From: Phaeobacter sp.
GTDB lineage: Bacteria; Pseudomonadota; Alphaproteobacteria; Rhodobacterales; Rhodobacteraceae
DNA length: 37,926 bases
Direction: 5' to 3'
Assembly (NCBI RefSeq): GCF_022825805.1
Contig: NZ_JAJDWC010000054.1
Location: 1-37,926, forward strand
Part shown: positions 25,729-34,088 of the stretch, piece after piece
How positions within the stretch are numbered: the first letter of the stretch is position 1
Layout: each line of letters begins with the position of its first letter
Notes under the pieces: generated by a model
Databases searched by the model: none
What the model was told of the DNA's origin: nothing
What the model saw: the letters and a program-made list of their open reading frames with translations, nothing else
Translations under genes and position numbers: made by a program

Positions 25729-25749
25729 TTTTGCAATCGTATGCAAAAA
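25728..25749. promoter_or_regulatory. LacI-type operator 2
   Basis: TTTTTGCA (25728-25735) and TGCAAAAA (25742-25749) flank ATCGTA. The half-sites are identical to operator 1 and the centre is again CG. Centre-to-centre distance to operator 1 is 55 bases, which would allow DNA looping by a LacI tetramer or independent dimers. The ABC ATPase start codon is 28 bases further on. Confidence 0.85.
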
Positions 25750-25776
25750 AATGTTTTCGCTGGGAGGCGGACCCCT

Positions 25777-26829
25777 ATGGCACAAATCGAGCTGCGGCAT
25801 ATCAGCAAACGTTGGGGCAGCTTTGTCGGGGTGGACGATTTCAATCTGACAATTGCAGATAAGGAATTTCTGGTCCTGCTCGGCCCGTCTGGCTGCGGCA
25901 AGACAACCACCATGCGGATGATCGCCGGGCTGGAAGATGTCACGGATGGTGACATCCTGGTGGACGGCAAACGCGTCAACGACCTGGAACCCAAGGATCG
26001 GGACGTATCCATGGTGTTCCAGAGCTACGCGCTCTATCCCAACATGAACGTATATGAAAACATCCGCTTTCCGCTCAAGGTACGCGGGATCGACCCCAAG
26101 ACCCATGACGAAAAGGTCCGTCGCGCCAGCCGCATGGTAGAGCTCGATGACTTCCTGCATCGCAAACCTGCAGAACTGTCAGGCGGTCAGCGCCAGCGTG
26201 TCGCGCTGGCACGGGCGATTGTGCGCGAACCCAACGTGTTCCTGATGGACGAACCTCTGTCCAACCTGGATGCAAAACTTCGGGTCTCCACCCGCGCGCA
26301 GATCAAGAACCTCAGCCATGAGCTGGCGGTGACCACAATCTATGTGACCCACGACCAGATCGAAGCGATGACACTTGCCGATCGCGTTGTGGTGATGAAA
26401 GGCGGCGTGGTGCAGCAGGTGGGCAGCCCGACCGAGATCTACGACCGCCCGGCCAACGCTTTTGTTGCCAGTTTCATCGGATCACCCGCGATGAACCTGA
26501 TCGAGGGTGCGGTCTCCGGCGGGACGTTTCGCGCAGAACATGTCGAAATCCCGGGGCTCGATGCGCCTGACGGCCCACTGACATTGGGGTTCCGGGCGGA
26601 AGACGCTGCTTTGGCCCCTGATGCATCAGGACAGATCACGGCGCCGATCTACACCTTGGAGCTGCTCGGAGACGCCACGATGATTTCCGTGCGTGTCGGG
26701 GATGCACTGGTGTCTGTCAAAGCTGACAAAAGCTACCGGGCTGCCATCGGCGACACCGTGTCCTTCAGCATACCCCAAGAAATCTGCCACCTTTTCAACG
26801 CAAAAGATGGCGCACGTCTGGGAAGCTAA
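25777..26829 (+). CDS. ABC sugar-type importer ATPase (MalK/UgpC-like)
   Basis: A 350-residue ATPase. It has Walker A GPSGCGKTTTMRM, Q-loop MVFQSYALYPNMNVYEN, signature LSGGQRQRVALARAI, Walker B FLMDEPLSNLD and switch His in TIYVTHDQIEAM. A C-terminal TOBE-type domain (about 235-350) is typical of carbohydrate and polyol importers. It powers uptake through the two permeases downstream. The ATG at 25777 with GGGAGG upstream is used; the longer frame would run through the operator. It is the first gene of the rightward arm under LacI control. Confidence 0.93.
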   Translation: MAQIELRHISKRWGSFVGVDDFNLTIADKEFLVLLGPSGCGKTTTMRMIAGLEDVTDGDILVDGKRVNDLEPKDRDVSMVFQSYALYPNMNVYENIRFPLKVRGIDPKTHDEKVRRASRMVELDDFLHRKPAELSGGQRQRVALARAIVREPNVFLMDEPLSNLDAKLRVSTRAQIKNLSHELAVTTIYVTHDQIEAMTLADRVVVMKGGVVQQVGSPTEIYDRPANAFVASFIGSPAMNLIEGAVSGGTFRAEHVEIPGLDAPDGPLTLGFRAEDAALAPDASGQITAPIYTLELLGDATMISVRVGDALVSVKADKSYRAAIGDTVSFSIPQEICHLFNAKDGARLGS

Positions 26830-26907
26830 CCCAGCGAACTGCCCCTGTTAGGAAAGGGGTCAACCGGGTCCGGATCTGCAAAAGCGACCCAAAACAGGGA
26901 GACACAT

Positions 26908-28143
26908 ATGTCCATCACGAAACTTTCCATGATCAGCGCCACCGCTGTCTTTTTGGGATCCACGGCCTTTGCGGGCTGCGGCATTTCCAGTGGCAATGTC
27001 AGCATTCTAGGCAATGAGTTTGCGGCGATCCAGGCCGTTGCTGATGGTGCGAAGCAATGCGCCGGGGATGGGGTGACTGTTGAAAGCAATCTCAACAAGG
27101 ACTATCGCGAATTGCAGGTTGCGGCATTGACAGCCAACCCCGCACAGTATTCCGCCGTCACAACCACCAACGCCGCCATCGTACCACTGATGAGCGACGG
27201 TCTGATCCGTCCGCTGGATGATCTGATTGCAAAACACGGCCAGAACCTGAGCAAAAACCAGCTGATCACGGTGGATGGCAAAGTGATGGCTGTCGCATTC
27301 ATGGCGAACGCCCAGCACCTGATCGTGCGCAAGGACATTCTGGAGGCCGCAGGGCTTGAGGTGCCAACCACCTATGAAGAGGTTGTTGCCGCAGGCGCCG
27401 CGATCAAAGAAGCCGGACTGATGGATCACCCGTTCGCCACCACCAGCAAGACTGGTTGGAACCTCGGTGAAGAGTTCGTCAACATGTACCTCGGCTTTGG
27501 TGGTGAGTTCTTCAAACCCGGCACGGCCGAGCCGAGCATCAACAACGAGGCGGGCATTGCTGCACTCAATATGTTGAAGTCGCTGACAGAACTGTCCAAC
27601 CCGGACTTTTTGACGTTCGATTCCAATGCGGTTCAGGCATCCTGGGAAGCGGGCGATCTCGCGATGGCGCATCTCTGGGGATCTCGCGGCACCGGTTTGC
27701 TGGATGATGAAGGTTCGACACCCGAAGTGGTCAGCAACACGCTGCTGGTTTCATCACCCACAGTCGGTGGTGGCGACATCCCAGCTTCCACCCTTTGGTG
27801 GGACGGGTTCGCAATTGCCACCAACATCAGCGATGCCGACGCCGAAGCCAGCTTCATCGCGATGATGAACGGCATCAGCACCGACGTCGTGAAGGCCAAT
27901 AATGACGCCGCTGTCTGGCTGGTCGAAGGCTACGAGCCAGCGCCTGCATCCGCCGGTGTGTTCGCCACCGCAGCAGGCAAGACAAAACCTTATCCGATGA
28001 TCCCCTTCATGGGCCTGATGCACACTGCACTGGGTGCGGAATTGACTGCATTCCTGCAGGGCTCCGAAAGCGCCGAGCAGGCTCTGGCGGACACTGAAGC
28101 CGCCTATATCTCTGCGGCGAAAGAAAAAGGCTTCTTGAACTAA
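26908..28143 (+). CDS. ABC importer substrate-binding protein (sugar family)
   Basis: A 411-residue periplasmic binding protein of the MalE/UgpB class. An N-terminal signal peptide (about 1-22, ending STAFAG) is followed by Cys24; the sequence before Cys is a poor lipobox, so a soluble protein is more likely than a lipoprotein. Typical blocks are PLMSDGLIRPLDDLIAKHG, GLEVPTTYEEVVAAGAAIKE and DLAMAHLWGSRG. The ligand cannot be read from sequence. GGGAGA precedes the ATG. The hairpin after the gene should favour more binding protein than permease. Confidence 0.9.
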   Translation: MSITKLSMISATAVFLGSTAFAGCGISSGNVSILGNEFAAIQAVADGAKQCAGDGVTVESNLNKDYRELQVAALTANPAQYSAVTTTNAAIVPLMSDGLIRPLDDLIAKHGQNLSKNQLITVDGKVMAVAFMANAQHLIVRKDILEAAGLEVPTTYEEVVAAGAAIKEAGLMDHPFATTSKTGWNLGEEFVNMYLGFGGEFFKPGTAEPSINNEAGIAALNMLKSLTELSNPDFLTFDSNAVQASWEAGDLAMAHLWGSRGTGLLDDEGSTPEVVSNTLLVSSPTVGGGDIPASTLWWDGFAIATNISDADAEASFIAMMNGISTDVVKANNDAAVWLVEGYEPAPASAGVFATAAGKTKPYPMIPFMGLMHTALGAELTAFLQGSESAEQALADTEAAYISAAKEKGFLN

Positions 28144-28153
28144 GCCGACACAC

Positions 28154-28182
28154 CAGCGGAGCGGGCTGTCCCTGCTCCGCTG
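28154..28182 (+). terminator. Hairpin after the binding-protein gene
   Basis: CAGCGGAGC (28154-28162) pairs exactly with GCTCCGCTG (28174-28182), 11 bases past the stop codon, without a T-run. Hairpins here in importer operons commonly stabilise the upstream message or partly terminate it. Confidence 0.5.
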
Positions 28183-28210
28183 ATTTCCCACCCGAACGGG
28201 ACCATTCGTT

Positions 28211-29239
28211 ATGCGCCATCAAACCTTCTTCTGGTTTATCCTGCCCAGTCTCGCGGCAATGATCCTGTTCATTGCGCTGCCGCTGGTGTCGGTTGTGGTC
28301 CAATCACTGCACATCGAACATGAGCAGGTGATCGTGACCACCGAAAATTGCGGCCCCTTTGGATGCACCGAAGAAAGTACGGTCGACACCGAAGCCACAG
28401 CCCAGCTTCGCGCAAAACAGCCTCTGGGCCGATTTGCCGGGCTCAGCACATATTTTGACCGCGGGCATCTGGCTTCGGCCGAAGTGAGCGAAGCCTGGCA
28501 GAGCAACGCGACTTGGGGTGGGTTCTTTGCAGATCTCTATAACCTGCCATTCTACAAAGCCCTGTCCTTCACCCTCACCTACACGTTTTTGGTGACACCG
28601 CTGGTGATCGTGCTGGGCTTGCTGATTGCACTTGGCGTGAACCGCTTGAAACCGGTGTTGAAGGGGCCAACAATTTTCGTGTCGCTTTTGCCCATGATCA
28701 TCACCCCCCTGATCGGATCGTTGATCCTGTTCTGGATGATCGATGCACAAGGTGTCATCGGCAAAACGCTGCAATGGCTGTTTGAGGATCCTGAACTGTC
28801 GTTGAAAGCGTCTCCGGTGCTGACCTGGATCACGTTGATGGTCTATGGGGTCTGGAGTTCTGCGCCCTTTGCCTTTGTCGTATTCTACGCCGGACTGCAG
28901 ACGGTCAATTCAGACTCGCTTGAGGCGGCCATGATTGATGGTGCCACACGTTGGCAACAGATCCGCTATGTCGTGATCCCACATCTGATGCCGCTGGTGG
29001 TATTCATCTCGCTGATCCAGCTGATGGATAACTTCCGGGTGTTCGAACCGATCGTTGGCTTCTCTGCCGAAGCAAATGCAACGTCCCTGTCTTACATCAT
29101 TTTTGCCGACATGCGCAGCGATATCACGCGCTTCAATTCGGCGGCCGCAACCTCCGTCCTGACAGTTATTGGCGTCGCAATTCTGCTGGCACCTGTACTG
29201 CTGCGGACATGGCGGGACTTCAAAGGAAAGGCTGTCTGA
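28211..29239 (+). CDS. ABC importer permease 1 (MalF-like)
   Basis: A 342-residue inner-membrane permease. Membrane segment 1 (about 10-32) is followed by an unusual external loop of about 80 residues with a Cys pair (NCGPFGCTEES) that could form a disulfide. Five further membrane segments lie between about 115 and 335. The EAA loop (SLEAAMIDGATRWQQIRYVV, then IPHLMPL) docks the ATPase. It overlaps the second permease by one base (TGATG). Confidence 0.9.
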   Translation: MRHQTFFWFILPSLAAMILFIALPLVSVVVQSLHIEHEQVIVTTENCGPFGCTEESTVDTEATAQLRAKQPLGRFAGLSTYFDRGHLASAEVSEAWQSNATWGGFFADLYNLPFYKALSFTLTYTFLVTPLVIVLGLLIALGVNRLKPVLKGPTIFVSLLPMIITPLIGSLILFWMIDAQGVIGKTLQWLFEDPELSLKASPVLTWITLMVYGVWSSAPFAFVVFYAGLQTVNSDSLEAAMIDGATRWQQIRYVVIPHLMPLVVFISLIQLMDNFRVFEPIVGFSAEANATSLSYIIFADMRSDITRFNSAAATSVLTVIGVAILLAPVLLRTWRDFKGKAV

Positions 29240-30120
29240 TGCCCAATCCTGCACATCGTGCCTCACGATCCGTCGTTTTCTTCTCCTCTGCCTTTGTTCT
29301 CTTGTGGGTGATCATTGCGTCCTTCCCCTTCCTTTGGACGCTCTGGGGCTCTTTCAAAGTGCAGGCGGATTTCTTCTCCAAAGCGGATTGGCGCTATGCT
29401 CTTTGGGGCACACGGACCCTGATTGAAACAGGAGATACCTTCACCGGCGCCGGATATGCCGGTGCCTGGATCCAAGAAGAGTTCTGGCGCGCAGCGATCA
29501 ACACCTTGGTTGTGGTCTTCTTCACTGTTCTTATCTCTCTCACTTTGGGGACGCTTGGTGGCTACGCGCTGGCGCGCTCAGGACAGAAATATGCCTTCTG
29601 GCTACTGATGATCGCGCTGATTTTCCGGGCAATGCCCCATATCACGCTGGTGTCTGGTTACCTGCTGCCGTTCTTTGAATGGAACCTTTGGGGCCATCTG
29701 CCAACGTCGATCATTGTGCTTGTCGCGATCAACCAGCCTTTCACCCTGTGGATGCTGCATTCGTTCTTCCTCAACATCCCAAAGGATCTGGACGAAAGCG
29801 CCAAAGTCGACGGCTGCACCCAGTTTCAAGCCTTCCGCCATGTGATCATCCCGGTGATGTGGCCGGGCGTGATCACCACCGGACTGTTCTCTTTCCTGCT
29901 GGCCTATAACGACTTTGCTGTCACCTCGATGCTGCTAAGCGAAGAGAACCGCACCATGGTGCCCGCCATCTATGGCTTCCTCGGATCGACCCAGGAAGAG
30001 GGCAACGTGATGTTTGCTGTCGCCGCCGTGGTTTCAGCCACCGCCCCGCTGTTCGTGCTGGTGATGTTCTTCCAGCGCCAAATCGTCAGCGGCCTGACAG
30101 CCGGAGCCGTCAAAGGATGA
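29239..30120 (+). CDS. ABC importer permease 2 (MalG-like)
   Basis: A 293-residue inner-membrane permease with six predicted membrane segments and the EAA motif DLDESAKVDGCTQFQAFRH followed by VIIPVMWPG. It pairs with permease 1 to form the channel. The ATG at 29239 shares one base with the previous stop; the longer frame starts inside permease 1. A 127-base gap (30121-30247) follows, with only a short weak hairpin. Confidence 0.92.
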   Translation: MPNPAHRASRSVVFFSSAFVLLWVIIASFPFLWTLWGSFKVQADFFSKADWRYALWGTRTLIETGDTFTGAGYAGAWIQEEFWRAAINTLVVVFFTVLISLTLGTLGGYALARSGQKYAFWLLMIALIFRAMPHITLVSGYLLPFFEWNLWGHLPTSIIVLVAINQPFTLWMLHSFFLNIPKDLDESAKVDGCTQFQAFRHVIIPVMWPGVITTGLFSFLLAYNDFAVTSMLLSEENRTMVPAIYGFLGSTQEEGNVMFAVAAVVSATAPLFVLVMFFQRQIVSGLTAGAVKG

Positions 30121-30247
30121 GCGCGACCTTCAGATCCGGCGCTAGGGCCAGACATCCCGCGCTCAACCGCATGCCTCGTGACCACCTGACCGGTGGAGGA
30201 CTCTTCCCTTCACACAACACCTTCAGGCAAATCATGAGGACAAAACC

Positions 30248-30784
30248 ATGAAAGGTTCCCGCCCCGAACAAGCCGTGCTGACACGTGACACGGATATGAG
30301 CAAAACAGACGAAACCCGCGCCGTCATCGAAGGGATGGTCGATGGGTTGAACGACCACCGGATCAACGACATCGGCAAGTTCTTTTCCCAAGGATTCCGC
30401 TGGATGGGCAACCAAGGCTGCGGCACCAAAACCGGCCTGAAGGAATTTCAGGACAATTGGCAGCGTCCGTTTCAGGCGGCGTTTTCCGACAAGGTGTGTA
30501 TCGACGAGGCCCGCCTTTACATGGGGGAATGGGCCGCGGCGTTTGGCCGTCAGGAGGCAACCCACAGCGGCACATTCCTTGGCATCGCACCAACCGGCAA
30601 GCGGGTGGAAATCCGGTACATGGACTTCTGGAAAGTCGTGGACGGAAAGATCGTCGACAACTGGGTGAATGTGGATTTCGCCCATGTTGCGGCCCAGCTT
30701 GGCGTGGATCTGTTCAATGGCGAAGGCTGGGAAGCCTTTGATCGCGGGGAGAAATCCGCACCGCGCCCAGACAACAAAGGATAA
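30248..30784 (+). CDS. Single-domain SnoaL-like protein, paralogue 2
   Basis: A 178-residue SnoaL/NTF2-fold protein equivalent to the C-terminal domain of the two-domain paralogues here: Trp52-Met-Gly followed by [30 protein letters not shown] (120-139) and LGVDLF (151-156). The ATG at 30248 has GAGG 8 bases upstream; a later Met at 30296 lacks one. It is 4 bases upstream of the HisD-like gene, so the two probably act together. No function can be assigned from the fold. Confidence 0.78.
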   Translation: MKGSRPEQAVLTRDTDMSKTDETRAVIEGMVDGLNDHRINDIGKFFSQGFRWMGNQGCGTKTGLKEFQDNWQRPFQAAFSDKVCIDEARLYMGEWAAAFGRQEATHSGTFLGIAPTGKRVEIRYMDFWKVVDGKIVDNWVNVDFAHVAAQLGVDLFNGEGWEAFDRGEKSAPRPDNKG

Positions 30785-30788
30785 ACTG

Positions 30789-32120
30789 ATGGCAATTGAC
30801 TATCTGAAACGCGGCAAACCCGAAGCAGACCGGGCCGAGGATGATGCCCAAACAGCCGCGCTTGTGGCGGCCACTCTGAAAGACATCGAAACCCGCGGTG
30901 ACGTGGCCGTGCGGGAGCTGGCCGCGAAATTCGATGGCTATGACCGCGAGACATACCGCCTGACTGCAGAAGAGATCGACGAAATCATCGCCAAAGTCTC
31001 TCCGCGGGAAATGGCAGATATCAAGTTTGCCCAAGCGCAGGTCACGCATTTTGCACAGGCCCAGCGGGACTCGATGCTCGATCTTGAGGTCGAAACCATG
31101 CCGGGCGTGATCCTGGGGCATAAAAACATCCCCGTTCAATCCGTCGGCTGCTATGTGCCGGGTGGCAAGTTCCCGATGGTCGCTTCGGCGCATATGTCGG
31201 TGGCCACCGCAAAAGTCGCGGGTGTTCCTCGGATCGTGGCCTGCACCCCGCCGTTCAATGGTGAACCAAACCCAGCGGTGATTGCGGCCATGCACTTGGG
31301 TGGCGCTGATGAGATCTATGTTCTGGGCGGTATCCAGGCGGTCGGCGCCATGGCGCTCGGCACCGACAGCATTGCGCCCGTGCATCTGCTGGTTGGTCCG
31401 GGCAATGCCTTTGTCGCCGAAGCCAAGCGTCAGCTGTTCGGCCGCGTCGGTATCGATCTGTTTGCTGGTCCCACAGAAACCATGGTCATCGCTGATGAAA
31501 CCGCTGCGGACGCCGAACTGTGCGCCACCGATCTGCTGGGTCAGGCCGAGCACGGGTATAACAGCCCTTGTGTGCTGCTGACGAATTCCCGCTCTCTGGC
31601 CGAGGCCACGCTGCAAGAAATTGACAGGCTGCTGGACATCCTGCCGACCGCAGACACCGCGCGGGTGAGCTGGCAGGATTACGGCGAGGTTATCGTCTGC
31701 GACACCTATGACGAAATGCTGGCTGTTGCAGATGACATCGCATCCGAACATGTGCAGGTGATGACCGACCGCGACGACTGGTTCCTCGAACATATGACCT
31801 GTTATGGGGCGCTGTTCCTGGGTCCCCGCACCAATGTGGCCAATGGGGACAAGGTGATCGGCACCAACCACACGTTGCCCACGAAAAAGGCCGGACGATA
31901 CACAGGCGGGCTCTGGGTTGGAAAATTCCTGAAAACCCACTCTTTCCAGAAGGTCACAACCGATGAGGCCGCCACAATGATCGGCGAATATGGCTCGCGC
32001 TTGTGCATGTTGGAGGGCTTTGTCGGCCACGCCGAACAATGCAACATCCGGGTACGCCGTTATGGCGGGCTGAATGTGCCCTATGGCGAGGGCGCGCCCT
32101 ATCGCGACGCGGCAGAATAA
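30789..32120 (+). CDS. Histidinol-dehydrogenase-like NAD-dependent alcohol dehydrogenase (HpsN-type)
   Basis: A 443-residue member of the histidinol dehydrogenase family. Zinc ligands are the Gln and His of [12 protein letters not shown], the Asp of [15 protein letters not shown] and the His of [10 protein letters not shown]; the catalytic Glu-His pair is in [11 protein letters not shown]. Family members oxidise an alcohol through the aldehyde to the acid with two NAD+. Catabolic relatives such as HpsN act on 2,3-dihydroxypropane-1-sulfonate. No his genes are nearby and the surroundings are an importer operon, so histidine biosynthesis is unlikely. The ATG at 30789 has AAAGGA upstream. Confidence 0.88.
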   Translation: MAIDYLKRGKPEADRAEDDAQTAALVAATLKDIETRGDVAVRELAAKFDGYDRETYRLTAEEIDEIIAKVSPREMADIKFAQAQVTHFAQAQRDSMLDLEVETMPGVILGHKNIPVQSVGCYVPGGKFPMVASAHMSVATAKVAGVPRIVACTPPFNGEPNPAVIAAMHLGGADEIYVLGGIQAVGAMALGTDSIAPVHLLVGPGNAFVAEAKRQLFGRVGIDLFAGPTETMVIADETAADAELCATDLLGQAEHGYNSPCVLLTNSRSLAEATLQEIDRLLDILPTADTARVSWQDYGEVIVCDTYDEMLAVADDIASEHVQVMTDRDDWFLEHMTCYGALFLGPRTNVANGDKVIGTNHTLPTKKAGRYTGGLWVGKFLKTHSFQKVTTDEAATMIGEYGSRLCMLEGFVGHAEQCNIRVRRYGGLNVPYGEGAPYRDAAE

Positions 32121-32139
32121 CCGCGCGGACATGTTTACC

Positions 32140-32175
32140 GCGCCTGTGCATTGTTTTTTGACAGTGTGCAGGCGC
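32140..32175 (+). terminator. Hairpin between the HisD-like and third SnoaL-like genes
   Basis: GCGCCTG (32140-32146) pairs with CAGGCGC (32169-32175), and an inner CATTGT pairs with ACAGTG around a T-rich loop. It lies 20 bases after the HisD-like stop. There is no T-run after the stem, so partial termination or message processing is likelier than full termination. Confidence 0.45.
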
Positions 32176-32233
32176 CAAGACCGATCCCAGACGGTACTGC
32201 CATAGAGGACGGGGCCAAAGAAAAAGACACAGA

Positions 32234-32269
32234 CAATGACACAAAAACCGGCAATGACACAAAAACCGG
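32234..32269 (+). repeat. 18-base exact tandem duplication at a start codon
   Basis: CAATGACACAAAAACCGG occurs twice in direct succession (32234-32251 and 32252-32269). Each copy contains an ATG in the same frame (32236 and 32254), so the protein can start MTQKPAMTQKPD or MTQKPD. No strong Shine-Dalgarno sequence precedes either ATG. Confidence 0.9.
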
Positions 32270-33315
32270 ATCTTCCCACGGCCCACAAGGCCAGGCTTGC
32301 CCTCCTGTTTGGGGCAATGCGCGATTTCGACGCTGCAGAGGTTCGCGCCGCTCTGGTGGAGTGTCTGGCTGCCGACGCCAAGATCCATATGTGCCATCCG
32401 TTCGGAGATCTGACCGGGCCGGAGGCGCTGTTTGATGCAGCCTATGCGCCGATTCTCTCCAGCCTGCCGGATCTGGAACGCCGGGATTGGATCGTCATGG
32501 CGGGCGAAACCGATCAGGGCGACCAATGGCTGGCCGCAGGCGGACACTATGTCGGCACCTTTATGGCGCCCTGGCTGGAAATCCCGGCCACAGGTCATTT
32601 GGCGCACATGCGGTTTCATGAGTTCTACCGCTTGGTCGACACCAAAGTGGTGGAAATGCAGGTCATTTGGGACATCCCCGAACTGATGATGCAGGCCAAC
32701 GCCTGGCCGCTGGCGCCCTCGCTCGGACGGGAAATCCTGGTGCCCGGCCCTGCCACGCTTGACGGGATCGTGCCGGGGCCCTGGAACCGGGATGCCGCTG
32801 CGGCTTCCTGCAACCACGTGACCGATATGCTCGCCCATTTGATTCGGCACCCCGCCGAAGGTGGGCCCGAGGTGATGGAACTGGACCGGTTTTGGCACCC
32901 CCGGTTCAACTGGTATGGGCCAGCGGGCATCGGCAGCTGTCGTGGGGTCCCTGGATTTCGCAACTGGCACCAGATCCCGTTCCTGACTGCTATGCCCGAC
33001 CGGGGTAAGCAGGATGCAGCATTGGATATGCATTTCTTTGGTGACGAGGCCTACGCCGCAGTCACCGGCTGGCCGAATATGCGCCAGACTATCACCAATG
33101 GAGGATGGCTGGGCATTGCCCCAAGCGGGCAGAGCATCGAACTGCGCAGTCTGGACTTCTGGCGCATGGAGGATGGCCGGATCCGAGAGAATTGGGTGTT
33201 GGTTGACCTTCTGGATGTCTATGCGCAGCTTGGGGTGGACGTATTCGCGCGGCTGCGTGAATTCAACAAAGCACGCAGCCTTGGCCCCATCCCCCTGAAA
33301 GGAGACCTGTGTTGA
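32236..33315 (+). CDS. Tandem SnoaL-like protein, paralogue 3
   Basis: A 359-residue protein with two SnoaL-like domains (about 20-160 and 190-340). The second shares the locus motif: Trp226-Tyr-Gly followed by PAGIG, PFLTAM, IELRSLDFWRMEDGRIRENW (301-320) and GVDVFARL. The linker VPGPATLDG resembles QPGPMTHDG in the leftward paralogue at 24639, so the two are likely direct duplicates. The start may be 32236 or the duplicated ATG at 32254. The stop overlaps the SDR start by 7 bases. Function unknown; an isomerase, dehydratase or hydrolase role in the pathway is inference. Confidence 0.78.
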   Translation: MTQKPAMTQKPDLPTAHKARLALLFGAMRDFDAAEVRAALVECLAADAKIHMCHPFGDLTGPEALFDAAYAPILSSLPDLERRDWIVMAGETDQGDQWLAAGGHYVGTFMAPWLEIPATGHLAHMRFHEFYRLVDTKVVEMQVIWDIPELMMQANAWPLAPSLGREILVPGPATLDGIVPGPWNRDAAAASCNHVTDMLAHLIRHPAEGGPEVMELDRFWHPRFNWYGPAGIGSCRGVPGFRNWHQIPFLTAMPDRGKQDAALDMHFFGDEAYAAVTGWPNMRQTITNGGWLGIAPSGQSIELRSLDFWRMEDGRIRENWVLVDLLDVYAQLGVDVFARLREFNKARSLGPIPLKGDLC

Positions 33316-34088
33316 CACTGCCTCGGACCCCCTCTTTCCGCCTTGATGGCAAACGCGCCTTGGTGACGGGCGCAAGCTCGGGCATAGGCCGCGCCTGTGC
33401 GGTTGCGTTGGGTGAGGCCGGTGCCGAGGTCACACTGGCAGCCCGCAAGATGGCGCCGCTGACCGAGCTAATGGAAGAAATGACAGCCGCAGGCATGACG
33501 GCACGGGCTTTGCCATTGGACGTGGCCAACGTCACAGACATGCAGGCCACATTGGCAACCGAGCAAGAGACCAATGGCCCGTTCGATGTTCTGGTGAACT
33601 CTGCAGGACTGGCGCGACACAGCGCGGCGTTGGACACCACACCGGAGGATTTCGACTCTGTCGCCACGCTCAATCTGAAGGGGGCGTATTTCCTAACCCA
33701 AGCGGTTGCAAAAGCACTGATCGCCGAAGGTAGGCCCGGATCGCTGATCAACATCAGCAGCCAGATGGCCAAGGTTGGCGGGATCGACAGAGCGGTTTAT
33801 TGCGCCACCAAACATGCCGTCGAAGGTTTCACCAAATCGATGGCCATCGAATGGGGCAAGGCAGGCATCCGGGTGAACACCATCTGCCCGACGTTTGTGC
33901 GCACGCCGCTCACCCAACCCACCTTTGACAACCCGGATCGACGGGCCTGGATCGAAGAAAAGATCAAGCTGGGTCGCGTTGGCGAAGTTGAGGACATGAT
34001 GGGCGGCGTGGTGTTCCTCGCCTCCGATGCGGCAGCGATGATCACCGGCACCGCATTGATGATTGATGGCGGATGGACAGCAGAATGA
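33309..34088 (+). CDS. Short-chain dehydrogenase/reductase
   Basis: A 259-residue classical SDR: cofactor loop TGASSGIG, NSAGLA, catalytic Ser in NISSQMAK, and Tyr/Lys in YCATK. The C-terminus (TALMIDGGWTAE) is typical. It oxidises a hydroxyl or reduces a ketone with NAD(P). The GTG at 33309 is used because AAAGGAG lies at good spacing; it overlaps the SnoaL-like gene end. Its stop overlaps the LacI-family start (ATGA). With the lactonase and HisD-like enzymes it suggests stepwise oxidation of a polyhydroxy substrate (inference). Confidence 0.9.
   Translation: MLTLPRTPSFRLDGKRALVTGASSGIGRACAVALGEAGAEVTLAARKMAPLTELMEEMTAAGMTARALPLDVANVTDMQATLATEQETNGPFDVLVNSAGLARHSAALDTTPEDFDSVATLNLKGAYFLTQAVAKALIAEGRPGSLINISSQMAKVGGIDRAVYCATKHAVEGFTKSMAIEWGKAGIRVNTICPTFVRTPLTQPTFDNPDRRAWIEEKIKLGRVGEVEDMMGGVVFLASDAAAMITGTALMIDGGWTAE

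Noticed and set aside
25673-25749. CRISPR-like or direct-repeat array
   Set aside because: There are only two units, each a palindrome with CG centre placed around promoters, so they are operators rather than an array.
30789-32120. Reading the HisD-like gene as histidine biosynthesis hisD
   Set aside because: It is in a LacI-regulated importer operon with no other his gene, and the sequence is closer in my judgement to catabolic HpsN-type paralogues.
30714-32381. Open frame of 555 codons on the minus strand
   Set aside because: It is antisense to the HisD-like gene and its neighbours. Its translation is rich in His, Arg and Cys without family motifs, as expected from the opposite strand of GC-rich coding DNA.
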